From JAOUEA01 sp963825635 (GTDB taxonomy: Bacteria; Actinomycetota; UBA4738; HRBIN12): 64,000 bases of DNA. Made by a program: the position numbers and the translations under genes. Shown here piece by piece: positions 8,299 through 16,346 of the stretch; positions within the stretch are counted from its first letter, which is position 1, and every line of letters begins with the position of its first letter. The notes below the pieces were generated by a model. The model ran no database searches, was not told the DNA's origin, and saw nothing but the letters and a program-made list of their open reading frames with translations. The DNA is taken from contig CAWGTU010000001.1 in assembly GCA_963825635.1 (NCBI GenBank), positions 1,116,001 to 1,180,000 of the forward strand, in the 5' to 3' direction.

Positions 8299-9648
8299 AT
8301 GTTCGACACGCTCACCGATCGACTCGACGGCACCTTCAAGAAGCTCAGATCTCGGGGCAAGCTCCACCCGAAGCAGGTCGACAACGCCCTGGCCGATATG
8401 CGGACGGCGCTGCTCGAAGCCGACGTCGCCGTCGAGGTGGCCGATGACTTCCTCGAGCGCGTGCGAGCGCGAGCCCTCTCCGAGGAGGTGATGAAGAGCC
8501 TCACGCCGGGCCAGCAGGTGGTGAAGGTCGTGAACGAGGAGCTCACCGTCACCCTCGGAGGCGAGCACCATCCCTTCGAGCTCGGCGGGGCCCGCCCCGC
8601 CGTGGTCATCATGGCCGGCGTGCAGGGCTCCGGGAAGACGACCGCCTGCGCGAAGCTCGCGACGCACCTGAAGGGCAAGGGGAAGCGCCCGCTGTTGATC
8701 GCGGCAGACCTCGAGCGCCCCGCCGCCATCGAGCAGCTGCGCACGCTCGGCCGGGAGATCGGCGTGCCGGTGTGGTCGGAGGGCAAGGATCCCGTGAAGG
8801 TGGCCAAGCAGGGCCTGAAGGAGGCCGAACGCCAGGACGCCGATGTCGTGATCATCGACACCGCGGGCCGACTCCACGTCGACCCCGAGATGATGAGGCA
8901 GGCCCGCAAGATCAGAGATGTCACGAGGCCCCGGCACGTGCTGATGGCCGCCGACGCGATGACCGGTCAGGACGCGGTGCTGCAGGCGCGCGAGTTCATG
9001 CGGGAGGTCGAGACCACCGGCTTCGTGCTCACGAAGCTCGACGGCGACGCACGCGGCGGCGCGGCGCTGTCGATCACGGCGGTCACCGGCCGGCCCGTGT
9101 ACTTCGTGGGCACGGGTGAGAAACCCGACGACCTGGAGCCCTTCTACCCCGACCGCATGGCGGGTCGCATCCTCGGCATGGGCGACGTGCTGACCCTGAT
9201 CGATAAGGCGCAGGAGAAGCTCGACACGGCCGAGGCGCAGAAGTCGGCCGAGAACATGCTGAAGGGGCAGTTCACGTTCGAGGACTTCCTCGATCAGTTG
9301 CGGCAGGTGCAGAAGCTCGGCTCGATGGGCGACCTGCTCAAGATGCTTCCGGGCGTGCCGGGCGGCAAGAACGCGATGAAGGAGATGGCGAACGCGATCG
9401 ACGAGGGGGAGCTGAAGCGTGCCGAGGCGATGATCCTGTCGATGACCCCTGCCGAGCGGCGCGAACCCGGTATCATCTCCGGGTCGCGCCGCCTGCGGAT
9501 CGCGAACGGGTCCGGGGTCACGACCGCCGACGTCAACTCGCTGCTCAAGGACTTCGAGGGCGCGAGGAAGATGATGCGCACGATGATGGGCGGAAAGCGC
9601 GTCCCGGGCATGATGAAGGTGCCTTCGGCGAAACTGCCGAAGCGATAG
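8299..9648 (+). CDS. ffh: Signal recognition particle GTPase Ffh
   Basis: Binds 4.5S RNA and signal sequences and delivers ribosomes to FtsY. N domain (1-90), G domain with GVQGSGKTTACAKLA, DLERPAAIEQL, DTAGRLHVD and TKLDGDARGGAAL, then a Met-rich M domain. The M domain includes the RNA-binding region SGSRRLRIANGSG and ends in Met-rich repeats (MMRTMMGGKRVPGMM). Length 449 is normal. The ATG follows a 70-90 nt leader from the TAGAAT promoter. It heads the ffh-rpsP-khpA-rimM-trmD group. Confidence 0.97.
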   Translation: MFDTLTDRLDGTFKKLRSRGKLHPKQVDNALADMRTALLEADVAVEVADDFLERVRARALSEEVMKSLTPGQQVVKVVNEELTVTLGGEHHPFELGGARPAVVIMAGVQGSGKTTACAKLATHLKGKGKRPLLIAADLERPAAIEQLRTLGREIGVPVWSEGKDPVKVAKQGLKEAERQDADVVIIDTAGRLHVDPEMMRQARKIRDVTRPRHVLMAADAMTGQDAVLQAREFMREVETTGFVLTKLDGDARGGAALSITAVTGRPVYFVGTGEKPDDLEPFYPDRMAGRILGMGDVLTLIDKAQEKLDTAEAQKSAENMLKGQFTFEDFLDQLRQVQKLGSMGDLLKMLPGVPGGKNAMKEMANAIDEGELKRAEAMILSMTPAERREPGIISGSRRLRIANGSGVTTADVNSLLKDFEGARKMMRTMMGGKRVPGMMKVPSAKLPKR

Positions 9649-9672
9649 ACGAACGAGGACTGGGAACGAGAT

Positions 9673-10161
9673 ATGGCGACACGCATCCGACTGCGGCGCA
9701 TGGGAGCCAACAAGCGCCCCTTCTATCGCGTCGTGGTGGCCGACCAGCGCTCCCCGCGCGACGGCCGGTTCATCGAGAACATCGGCAAGTACCACCCGCT
9801 CGAGGACCCGAGCCTGATCGAGATCGACGCCGACCGCGCCCTGCACTGGCTGCGGGTCGGCGCGCAACCGAGCGACCAGGTCCGCAACCTCATGGTGAAG
9901 GTGGGCATCTGGGACACGTTCGTGGCCGAGCGCCCGAGCGCCGCCGGTCAGGTCCGGGTACGCGACGCGAAGCCCGACGAGCCCAAGCTCTCGAAGAAGG
10001 CCGTCGCGAAGGCCGCGGCCGCAGCGGAGGAGGCAGCGGCTCCGCCCCCGGCCGTCGAGGAGGCGGCAGCTCCTGCCGCCGACGCGGACCTGTCAACCGA
10101 GGCCGAAGCGCCGGCCGAGGATGCTCCGGCCGCCGACGCCGAAGCGTCCACCGAGGAGTAG
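9673..10161 (+). CDS. rpsP: Ribosomal protein bS16 with long C-terminal tail
   Basis: Small-subunit protein bS16. The core (MATRIRLRRMGANKRPFYRV, RDGRFIENIGKYHPL, ALHWLRVGAQPSDQV) ends near residue 85. The remaining ~75 residues are a low-complexity tail: first Lys/Ala (KLSKKAVAKAAAAAEEAAA), then Ala/Pro/Glu/Asp. Ala-rich tails on bS16 occur in actinobacteria, but this one is long and strongly acidic. It follows ffh by 24 nt and precedes khpA by 9 nt, so they are likely co-transcribed. Confidence 0.96.
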   Translation: MATRIRLRRMGANKRPFYRVVVADQRSPRDGRFIENIGKYHPLEDPSLIEIDADRALHWLRVGAQPSDQVRNLMVKVGIWDTFVAERPSAAGQVRVRDAKPDEPKLSKKAVAKAAAAAEEAAAPPPAVEEAAAPAADADLSTEAEAPAEDAPAADAEASTEE

Positions 10162-10170
10162 CGCCGGGTC

Positions 10171-10401
10171 GTGCGGGACCTCGTCGACTTCCTGGTGCGC
10201 GAGCTCGTCGACGAGCCCGATGACGTCGAGGTGACGGAGTCCGAGGACGACCGCGGCCCGCGTTACACCGTGCGCGTGGCGCCCGACGACATGGGCAAGG
10301 TCATCGGCAAGGGCGGTCGCACCGCGAAGGCGATCCGTGCGGTCGTCCGTGCGGCCGCGACACGGCAGGGCACGAGCGCCTACGTCGACATCGCCGACTG
10401 A
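10171..10401 (+). CDS. khpA: KH-domain RNA-binding protein KhpA
   Basis: A 76-residue single KH domain with the GxxG loop in MGKVIGKGGRTAKAIR. Small RNA-binding protein found between rpsP and rimM in Gram-positives and actinobacteria; in firmicutes it pairs with KhpB/Jag to influence growth and division. GTG start, 9 nt after rpsP; its TGA is 1 nt before the rimM GTG. Confidence 0.93.
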   Translation: MRDLVDFLVRELVDEPDDVEVTESEDDRGPRYTVRVAPDDMGKVIGKGGRTAKAIRAVVRAAATRQGTSAYVDIAD

Positions 10402-10402
10402 G

Positions 10403-10915
10403 GTGCCCGAGCCGACCATCGCCGTCGGACACGTCACGAAGGCCCACGGCATCCGGGGTGAGGTCGCCGTCGAGGTCCGCTCCGACAACCCCGATCGATT
10501 CGTGCAAGGGGCGGCGCTGTTCACCGACGACGGCCGTGCACTCACGATCGAGCGAGCGCACGCACACGGCGCGCGGATGCTGGTGAAGTTCTCGGGGGTC
10601 GACGACCGAACCGCCGGGGAAGCCCTGCGAGGTCACGTGCTCGTCGTCCCGGAGTCCTGGCTCCCGGAACTGCCCGAAGGGGAGTACTGGCCGTTCCAGC
10701 TCGAAGGATGCACGGTCGTCACCGAGTCCGGGCGGGCGCTCGGCGCGGTCTCCGAGGTCATCCCCAACCCGGCGAACGATCTCTGGGTCGCGGTCGGCGC
10801 GGACGGGGAGGAGACCCTCGTGCCCGCGATCCGCGACGTGATCGTGGCCGTCGACATCGCCGCGAAGCGGATCGTGGTGCACGACGTGCCGGGACTCACC
10901 ACTCCCGAGGAGTGA
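10403..10915 (+). CDS. rimM: 16S rRNA processing protein RimM
   Basis: Assembly factor for the 30S head, binding uS19. N-terminal RimM barrel IAVGHVTKAHGIRGEVAVEV, then a PRC-barrel segment with YWPFQLEGCTV and the late motif PAIRDVIVAVDIAAKRI. The GTG at 10403, directly after the khpA stop, gives 170 residues starting at the conserved region. The longer frame to 10337 runs inside khpA and was rejected. Confidence 0.94.
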   Translation: MPEPTIAVGHVTKAHGIRGEVAVEVRSDNPDRFVQGAALFTDDGRALTIERAHAHGARMLVKFSGVDDRTAGEALRGHVLVVPESWLPELPEGEYWPFQLEGCTVVTESGRALGAVSEVIPNPANDLWVAVGADGEETLVPAIRDVIVAVDIAAKRIVVHDVPGLTTPEE

Positions 10916-10948
10916 ACCTCCCCGGCCGGGGCGCGGTAGCCTCCGCTC

Positions 10949-11632
10949 GTGCGCATCGACGTCATCACGATCTTCCCCGAGCTGGTGCGCGCGCCGCTCG
11001 GCCAGAGCCTGCTCGGCAAGGCGATCGAGGCGGGCGTGCTCGACGTCCGGGTGCACGACCTGCGCGATTGGACCGACGACCCGCATCGCACGGTCGACGA
11101 TGCGCCGTTCGGCGGTGGACCCGGCATGGTGATGAGGCCCGACGTCTGGTTCCGTGCCGTCGAGTCACTCGACCCCGAGCGCGGTCGCGTGGTCCTGCTC
11201 TCGCCTGCAGGGCGCCGGCTCGACCAGGAGCTCGTCCGGGAACTGGCGGCCGAGAACCACCTCACGCTGCTGTGCGGGCGCTACGAGGGCGTGGACGAGC
11301 GCGTCGTCGAAGGCCTTCCTGCCGAGGAGGTCTCGATCGGGGACTACGTGCTCTCGGGAGGGGAATTGCCCGCGCTCGTCGTGATCGAGGCGGTGACGCG
11401 CCTCGTGCCCGGCGTGATCGGCCGGCGAGAGTCGCACGAGCAAGACTCGTTCGCCGATCCCGAGCTGCTCGATCACCCTCACTACACCAGGCCGAGGGAG
11501 TACCGCGGCATGTCCGTGCCCGACGTGCTCGTGGGAGGCGACCACGGGGAGATCGAGCGGTGGCGTCGTCGGGCGGCAGAGGCGAAGACACGCCGGACAC
11601 GGCCCGATCTGGCCGGAGGCCGCGGCCCCTGA
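10949..11632 (+). CDS. trmD: tRNA (guanine-N1)-methyltransferase TrmD
   Basis: SAM-dependent m1G37 tRNA methyltransferase that prevents frameshifting. Trefoil-knot SPOUT enzyme: MRIDVITIFPEL at the N-terminus, DDAPFGGGPGMVMRPD, LCGRYEGVDERV and the SAM-loop SIGDYVLSGGELPALV. Length 227. A TAGCCT hexamer at 10937-10942 stands exactly 6 nt before the GTG, so an internal promoter giving a leaderless trmD mRNA is likely within the rpsP-rplS group. Confidence 0.96.
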   Translation: MRIDVITIFPELVRAPLGQSLLGKAIEAGVLDVRVHDLRDWTDDPHRTVDDAPFGGGPGMVMRPDVWFRAVESLDPERGRVVLLSPAGRRLDQELVRELAAENHLTLLCGRYEGVDERVVEGLPAEEVSIGDYVLSGGELPALVVIEAVTRLVPGVIGRRESHEQDSFADPELLDHPHYTRPREYRGMSVPDVLVGGDHGEIERWRRRAAEAKTRRTRPDLAGGRGP

Positions 11633-11654
11633 CCAGTGGGTCGTCGCCCCACGT

Positions 11655-11698
11655 CCCACGTGGGTTCGGGCGGGTCGCGGCAAGGCCGCTGGTACACT
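11655..11698 (+). promoter_or_regulatory. Probable rplS promoter with 10-bp palindrome
   Basis: TACACT at 11693-11698 is a good -10 located 14 nt before the rplS ATG, giving a 5' leader of about 8 nt. A perfect 10-bp palindrome CCCACGTGGG occupies 11655-11664, just upstream of where the -35 should be, and could be an operator. Function of the palindrome is not shown by the sequence. Confidence 0.4.
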
Positions 11699-11712
11699 CG
11701 TCGGCCGTTGCC

Positions 11713-12291
11713 ATGAACAAGACCGATCTGATCGAGCAGTCCTATCTGCGCAGCGACATCCCGGAGTTCCGCCCCGGCGACACCGTGAAGGTGCACGTGC
11801 GGGTGGTCGAAGGCAGTCGCGAGCGCGTGCAGGTGTTCCAGGGTGTGGTGATAGGACGCCAGAACGGTGGGCTGCGTGAGACGTTCACCGTGCGCAAGAT
11901 CTCGTTCGGCGTGGGCGTGGAGCGCACCTTCCCGGTGCACTCGCCGTCGATCGCGAAGCTCGAGATCGTGAGCCGCGGACACGTGCGACGGGCGAAGCTC
12001 TACTACCTGCGTGAGCTGCGGGGCAAGAAGGCCCGGATCAAGGAGCGTCGCGTCGACGACGCGAAGCTCGCCGCGATGGAAGAGGCCGCGGCGCTCGCGG
12101 CGACCGAGGCAGCCGAGGCTGAAGCCGGGGAAGCCGACGAGGCGGCCGACGATGTCGAGGGACGCGTGAGCGAGGAGCCGGAGGCGTCCGTCGAGGGATC
12201 AGAGGCCGACGAGACATCCGACGAGCCCGGAGCGCCTGAGGCCAGTGTCGACGAGGCGGAGTCCGCCGACGAGGAGAAGGCCGAGGCCTGA
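11713..12291 (+). CDS. rplS: Ribosomal protein bL19 with acidic C-terminal extension
   Basis: Large-subunit protein at the 30S/50S interface. Core motifs: FRPGDTVKVHVRVVEG, VQVFQGVVIGRQNGG, GVGVERTFPVHSPSI and RAKLYYLRELRGKKARIKE. The core ends near residue 115. About 75 further residues are almost only Ala/Glu/Asp/Ser, highly acidic and unusual for bL19, which is normally about 115 residues. The ATG at 11713 is the conserved start; the frame upstream runs through trmD and is spurious. lepB follows after 3 nt. Confidence 0.96.
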   Translation: MNKTDLIEQSYLRSDIPEFRPGDTVKVHVRVVEGSRERVQVFQGVVIGRQNGGLRETFTVRKISFGVGVERTFPVHSPSIAKLEIVSRGHVRRAKLYYLRELRGKKARIKERRVDDAKLAAMEEAAALAATEAAEAEAGEADEAADDVEGRVSEEPEASVEGSEADETSDEPGAPEASVDEAESADEEKAEA

Positions 12292-12294
12292 TCC

Positions 12295-12951
12295 GTGGCC
12301 GATGGGCCGACCGGCGTCGCCGAGCCCACCGCCTCACCGCCCGAAGCGCGCGGGCACAGCCGTTGGCGCGAGCTCCCGGTGCTCATCGGCGCCGCGGTCC
12401 TGCTCGCGATCGCGATCAAGCTCCTCGTCGTGCAGGCGTTCTCGATCCCGTCCGCGTCGATGGCGCCGACCCTGCTCGAGGGTGACCGGATCCTCGTCTG
12501 CCGCGTCTGCGTGCGGTTCGACGACGTCGATCGCGGTGACGTGATCGTCTTCGAGGGGCCCGACGACGCGACACCCGTGCGCGGGCCCGTCGGGGGCATA
12601 CTGCACTGGCTTGGGGAGACCCTCGGTGTCGCGAGCCCGCCGCACGATGACTTCGTGAAGCGGGTGGCGGGTCTTCCAGGGGACACGGTCGAGATCGACC
12701 GCACCGGAGCACTCTTCGTGAACGGGCGGCCCGTCGAGGAGTCGTACCTGAACCGGCCGGTGCCTCGGCAGGACTTCCCCCCCACGACGGTGCCGGATGG
12801 CATGCTGTTCGTCCTGGGCGACAATCGGGGGAACTCGGGTGACTCCCGATGCGACCCACCGGCGTGCACCGGCCTCGTTCCGGTGGAGAGGGTGATCGGG
12901 GTGGCGTTCCTGCGGGTCTGGCCACCGGCCAGGATCGGAGTGGTGCGGTGA
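12295..12951 (+). CDS. lepB: Signal peptidase I
   Basis: Membrane serine protease that removes signal peptides outside the cytoplasmic membrane. A ~25-residue polar N-terminus is followed by one transmembrane helix (about 28-46), then the catalytic Ser55 in IPSASMAPTL and Lys122 in DDFVKRVAGLPGD. The C-terminal box VLGDNRGNSGDSR is present. Length 218. It starts 3 nt after rplS with GTG and its stop overlaps a possible GTG start of rnhB. Confidence 0.95.
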   Translation: MADGPTGVAEPTASPPEARGHSRWRELPVLIGAAVLLAIAIKLLVVQAFSIPSASMAPTLLEGDRILVCRVCVRFDDVDRGDVIVFEGPDDATPVRGPVGGILHWLGETLGVASPPHDDFVKRVAGLPGDTVEIDRTGALFVNGRPVEESYLNRPVPRQDFPPTTVPDGMLFVLGDNRGNSGDSRCDPPACTGLVPVERVIGVAFLRVWPPARIGVVR

Positions 12952-12953
12952 CG

Positions 12954-13607
12954 ATGGATCGGTACGAGCGGATGCTCGCTGCCCAGGGGTTCACGCGGGT
13001 GGCGGGCGCCGACGAAGCTGGCCGGGGTGCGCTGGCGGGACCCCTCGTCGCTGCGGCCGTGATCCTCCCCGATGACTTCGACATCGAGGGCATCAACGAT
13101 TCGAAGGTGTTGAGTGAGGCGCAGCGCGACGCCGCGTACGGGCGCATCGTGGTCGCGGCCGCATGGATCGCGTGCAAGGCCGAGCCGGCGGCGATCGACG
13201 CGCGCGGCCTGCACCGAACCAACATCTTCCTGCTCCGTCGCGCCGCGAAGGCGCTCGAGCCCGACTACGTGCTCACCGACGGGTTCCCGGTGCCGCGCAT
13301 CCCCTGCCCGTCGATCGGGGTCAAGAAGGGTGACGCGGTCAGCGCCAGCGTCGCGGCCGCGTCGATCGTCGCTAAGGTGACGAGGGATCGCATCATGCGG
13401 CGGCTGCACAAGCGATACCCCGACTTCGGGTTCGACCACAACAAGGGCTACGGCACGCCCGATCACCTCGAGGCACTGGAACGCCACGGCCCGACCCCCC
13501 AGCATCGACTGTCGTTCGCGCCGTGCGCCCAGCCGTCGCTGTTCTCGGGGGCCGCCGGCGCAGGGCTCAGCGACGGTGGGCGGGATGGGGCTCACGCCCG
13601 AGCGTGA
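12954..13607 (+). CDS. rnhB: Ribonuclease HII
   Basis: Removes ribonucleotides from DNA and RNA primers. Catalytic D20/E21 lie in the motif GADEAGRGALAGPLVAAAV; later acidic residue in YVLTDGFPVP; the C-terminal segment YPDFGFDHNKGYGTPDHLEAL is typical. I place the start at the ATG at 12954 (217 residues). A GTG at 12948, overlapping the lepB stop as GTGA, would add two residues and is equally possible. Confidence 0.95.
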   Translation: MDRYERMLAAQGFTRVAGADEAGRGALAGPLVAAAVILPDDFDIEGINDSKVLSEAQRDAAYGRIVVAAAWIACKAEPAAIDARGLHRTNIFLLRRAAKALEPDYVLTDGFPVPRIPCPSIGVKKGDAVSASVAAASIVAKVTRDRIMRRLHKRYPDFGFDHNKGYGTPDHLEALERHGPTPQHRLSFAPCAQPSLFSGAAGAGLSDGGRDGAHARA

Positions 13608-13618
13608 GAAGCTGAACG

Positions 13619-13939
13619 ATGATGAGCGACGACGACATCGAGCGGTTCGAAGAGGAGCGCGAGCTCGAGCTCTATCGGGAGTACCGCGACGTCCTCCCGA
13701 TGTTCACGTACGTGATCGAGACGGAACGCCGCTTCTACCTCGCGAACCAGGTGCACCTCACGACCCTCGACGAGGGTTGGGTGCAGATCGATCTCACCGA
13801 CGCGTGGGTGTGGGACATGTTCCGGCCGGCCCGGTTCGTGGCGAGCGTCCGGGTGATGACCCGGCGCGACGTCAACGTCGAGGAGCTCGCGAAGCGCGAC
13901 GAGCCGACGACGATCCCAGACACCCCCACCGCACCGTAG
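13619..13939 (+). CDS. DUF2469 family protein
   Basis: A small acidic protein (106 residues) of the actinobacterial DUF2469 family, nearly always found between rnhB and yraN. Recognised by MSDDDIERFEEERELELYREYRDV and DAWVWDMFRPARFV. Function unknown; no membrane segment or catalytic motif visible. Two consecutive ATG codons (13619, 13622) could serve as start. It follows rnhB by 11 nt. Confidence 0.92.
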   Translation: MMSDDDIERFEEERELELYREYRDVLPMFTYVIETERRFYLANQVHLTTLDEGWVQIDLTDAWVWDMFRPARFVASVRVMTRRDVNVEELAKRDEPTTIPDTPTAP

Positions 13940-14005
13940 CCCTCGATCCGCGGACCCCTTCGGGGTCGTGGCCGCCGTGTCATACCTTCGGCGTAGCGTC
14001 GTCGC

Positions 14006-14377
14006 ATGTCCGACCTGCGTTCGAGCCTCGGCGCACGCGGCGAGCGGGTCACGCTCGATCTCTACCGGCAGCGCGGGTTCACGCTCGTCGCCGCCAACTG
14101 GCGATGCAGTCTCGGCGAGATCGACCTCATCCTGCGTCGTCGCGACGTCCTCGTGTTCTGCGAGGTGAAGACGCGCCGCGGCTCTCGGCGGGGTGCCGGG
14201 TTCGAGGCCGTCGACTCGCGGAAGCAGCGCAAGGTGCGGGCGCTCGCCGAGGTCTTCCTCCTGACCCACAGCGTGGGGCCGGTGTCGGTGCGGTTCGACG
14301 TCGCGAGCGTGGCGATCGGTCGGGGACAGATCCCCGGGGGGTCGCCGCAGGTCGAGCTCTTCGAAGACGCCTTCTGA
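14006..14377 (+). CDS. yraN: UPF0102/YraN family endonuclease-like protein
   Basis: Restriction-endonuclease-like fold of 123 residues. Motif residues of the nuclease core are visible: GARGERVTLDLY, NWRCSLGEIDLILRRRDVLVFCEVKTRRG. This pattern (E...GEIDLI...FxEVKxR) carries the Asp, Glu and Lys typical of the PD-(D/E)XK superfamily. Role not established, often linked to DNA processing because of its comM/dprA neighbourhood. TAGCGT at 13994-13999 is 6 nt before the ATG, predicting a leaderless transcript separate from the rnhB group. Confidence 0.9.
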   Translation: MSDLRSSLGARGERVTLDLYRQRGFTLVAANWRCSLGEIDLILRRRDVLVFCEVKTRRGSRRGAGFEAVDSRKQRKVRALAEVFLLTHSVGPVSVRFDVASVAIGRGQIPGGSPQVELFEDAF

Positions 14378-14402
14378 GGCATCTCTCGGGGCACGTCGAG
14401 GA

Positions 14403-14450
14403 CCCGCTCGTCGCCGAGCGGGCTCGCGGACTAGACCGAAGGTCTGGTCC
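14403..14450 (+). terminator. Tandem stem-loops after yraN
   Basis: Two strong hairpins follow yraN by 25 nt. The first has an 8-bp stem CCCGCTCG/CGAGCGGG (14403-14422) with loop TCGC. The second has a 10-bp stem (14428-14450, one G-T pair) with a GAA loop. No T-tract follows; the run after it is C-rich. This suits the T-less terminators common in GC-rich actinobacteria. Confidence 0.55.
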
Positions 14451-14518
14451 CCCCGATCCGTCGCCGAGGCTGTTCGGCCGTGGCGCGCCCGGGGCGGCCG
14501 CCGTACCATCGCCGGACC

Positions 14519-14698
14519 ATGAAGACCAGGCCTCACACGGAGGAGCCCAAGCCGCGGCGGCGACCGTGGGACAACGCGGGCCTGCGCCACCGGGTGGAGG
14601 GCCGACGGATCGAGGGCGTCGACGTCCTCGCCCTCCAATCGTCGGTCGTCGACCGGACGCCGGAATCATCTCGTCGGTGGCTGCGTCGATCTCGCTGA
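14519..14698 (+). CDS. Possible small basic protein, 59 residues
   Basis: The yraN-decarboxylase gap (14378-14719) holds the tandem hairpins and this one small reading frame. It starts MKTRPHTEEPKPRRRPWD and is rich in Arg, Lys and Pro. TACCAT at 14504-14509 stands 9 nt before the ATG, the same arrangement seen for many real genes here. Third codon positions are mostly G or C over the first ~48 codons, less so at the end. No domain or relative recognised. It could equally be non-coding. Confidence 0.3.
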   Translation: MKTRPHTEEPKPRRRPWDNAGLRHRVEGRRIEGVDVLALQSSVVDRTPESSRRWLRRSR

Positions 14699-14719
14699 AC
14701 CCCGACCGCACACGGGCTC

Positions 14720-16255
14720 CTACGCGAGGTCCATCGCCTGACGGACGTCGGACGAGAGACGGCGCAGCGCGTCCAGCATGCGATCGACGTCGGCCTCGGT
14801 CGACAGGTAGTTCACGATGCCCGCGCGCAGGAACGTGCGCCCACGCAGCGTCGTCACGCTCACCCACGCGTCACCGCTGACCTCCAGTGCCCGCTGGAGC
14901 CGGGCCTGGTAGTCGTCCAGCACCCCGGGCGGCCAGTCACCGTGACCGGACGGCAGGTGCCGGAAGCACACGACGCTCAGCTCCGGCTCGGCCGGCTCGG
15001 CCTCGAAGTCGGGTTCCTGCCGGCACCGGCCCGCCAGGTATGCCGCGAGGTCGTCGTTCTGCTCGATCAACGAGCCGAGCCCGTCGGTGCCCAGCTGCTT
15101 CCAGCTCATCCAGAGCTTCAGCCCGCGGAACCGACGCGTGCCCTCGAGGGAGTACTGGTACCAATTGAGAGGCTCGTCCTCGGGGCGGTTCGACGCGTAG
15201 TACTCGGGCGCCTCGTGGAACGTGCTCAGGAGATCGTCGCGCCGGCGTACCACGAGGGCCCCGATGTCGTACGCCTGGAAGAACCACTTGTGGGGATCGA
15301 TCGTGACCGTGTCGGCTCGCTCGAGTCCCGGCACCCGACGGGCATCTCGACGTGAGAGCCGGGCGGCTCCGCCGTACGCGGCGTCGACGTGCAACCAGAC
15401 GCCCTCGCGCTCGGCGACGTCGGCGAGCCCGCGTGTGTCGTCGACCGATCCGGTGTTCGTCGAGCCCGCGACCGCCGCGATCGCGAGCGGCGTCAGTCCG
15501 GCGGCTCGATCGCGCTCGATCGCCTCGGCCACGGGTGCCGCCTGCATGCGGAACCGCGCGTCGCTCTCGACCACGACGAGCGTCTCGTCGGGGAAGCCGA
15601 GCACGCCCAGCGCCCGAGCGATCGAGAAGTGGGTCTGATCGCTCGCGTAGACCCGCACCCCGTCGAGATCGGCGCCCCGCGGAGCCCCGGCGGCTCCACG
15701 GAGCTTCGCCAGCCAGACGTCGCGCGCGACCGTCATCGCCATGACGTTGGCCATGACGCCGCCGCTCGTCAGCACCCCCCAGCCATCCGGCCCGAAGCCG
15801 ACCAGCTCCCGGAGCCAGTCGGTGACCTCTTCCTCGACGAAGGTACCGATCGGACCGGCGTGCCAGACATCGACGCCCTGGTGGATCCATTGCGAGAGCA
15901 TCTCGCCGGCGATCGAGCTCGGCAGCGGCGGAGGCGTGAAGTAGCTGAACGAGCCGGGGTGCTGAGCGTTGTATGTGGCCGGCGCCACGCGCTCGCGGAA
16001 CTCGGCGAGCACGTCGCTCCACGGGCTGGGCGACATCGGGGCCGGTGCAGCGTGGTTCGTGGGTCCGAAGAAGTCACGCCGCGCTGCGGGGTAGGAGCGT
16101 GAGTGCATCGGTCGGCGCAGCGCCTCGCCGTAGAGCCAATCGAGGGCCTCGCGCCAGGTCTGCTCCCCGAGGGCCTCGAGGGCCGCGCGGGCGCGCGGCT
16201 CGTCGACGATGTCGATCAGCTCGGGCTCCGGGCTCCATGCGAAGCGCTCGGACAC
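14720..16255 (-). CDS. Pyridoxal-phosphate-dependent (group II, aromatic-type) decarboxylase
   Basis: Aspartate-aminotransferase-fold enzyme of the group II amino-acid decarboxylase family, 511 residues. The PLP lysine is K323 in DTVTIDPHKWFFQAYDIG. Other marks are NAQHPGSFSYFTPPPLPSS, VLTSGGVMANVMAM (phosphate-binding turn) and HVDAAYGGAARLS (aspartate to the pyridine nitrogen). It resembles aromatic-L-amino-acid decarboxylases most, but the substrate (Tyr, Trp, DOPA or other) cannot be read from the sequence. The GTG start is 7 nt after TAGCCT (plus 16263-16268), again a leaderless arrangement. It is monocistronic and an accessory insert in the conserved backbone. Confidence 0.9.
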   Translation of the reverse strand: MSERFAWSPEPELIDIVDEPRARAALEALGEQTWREALDWLYGEALRRPMHSRSYPAARRDFFGPTNHAAPAPMSPSPWSDVLAEFRERVAPATYNAQHPGSFSYFTPPPLPSSIAGEMLSQWIHQGVDVWHAGPIGTFVEEEVTDWLRELVGFGPDGWGVLTSGGVMANVMAMTVARDVWLAKLRGAAGAPRGADLDGVRVYASDQTHFSIARALGVLGFPDETLVVVESDARFRMQAAPVAEAIERDRAAGLTPLAIAAVAGSTNTGSVDDTRGLADVAEREGVWLHVDAAYGGAARLSRRDARRVPGLERADTVTIDPHKWFFQAYDIGALVVRRRDDLLSTFHEAPEYYASNRPEDEPLNWYQYSLEGTRRFRGLKLWMSWKQLGTDGLGSLIEQNDDLAAYLAGRCRQEPDFEAEPAEPELSVVCFRHLPSGHGDWPPGVLDDYQARLQRALEVSGDAWVSVTTLRGRTFLRAGIVNYLSTEADVDRMLDALRRLSSDVRQAMDLA

Positions 16256-16346
16256 GATGGCGAGGCTAGCAGGGACTCCGGCGACGTGGGCTGGACGTGA
16301 CGCACGTCACCGACGCCCGAGGCGACTCGCCCTAGCGTGCGATCGC

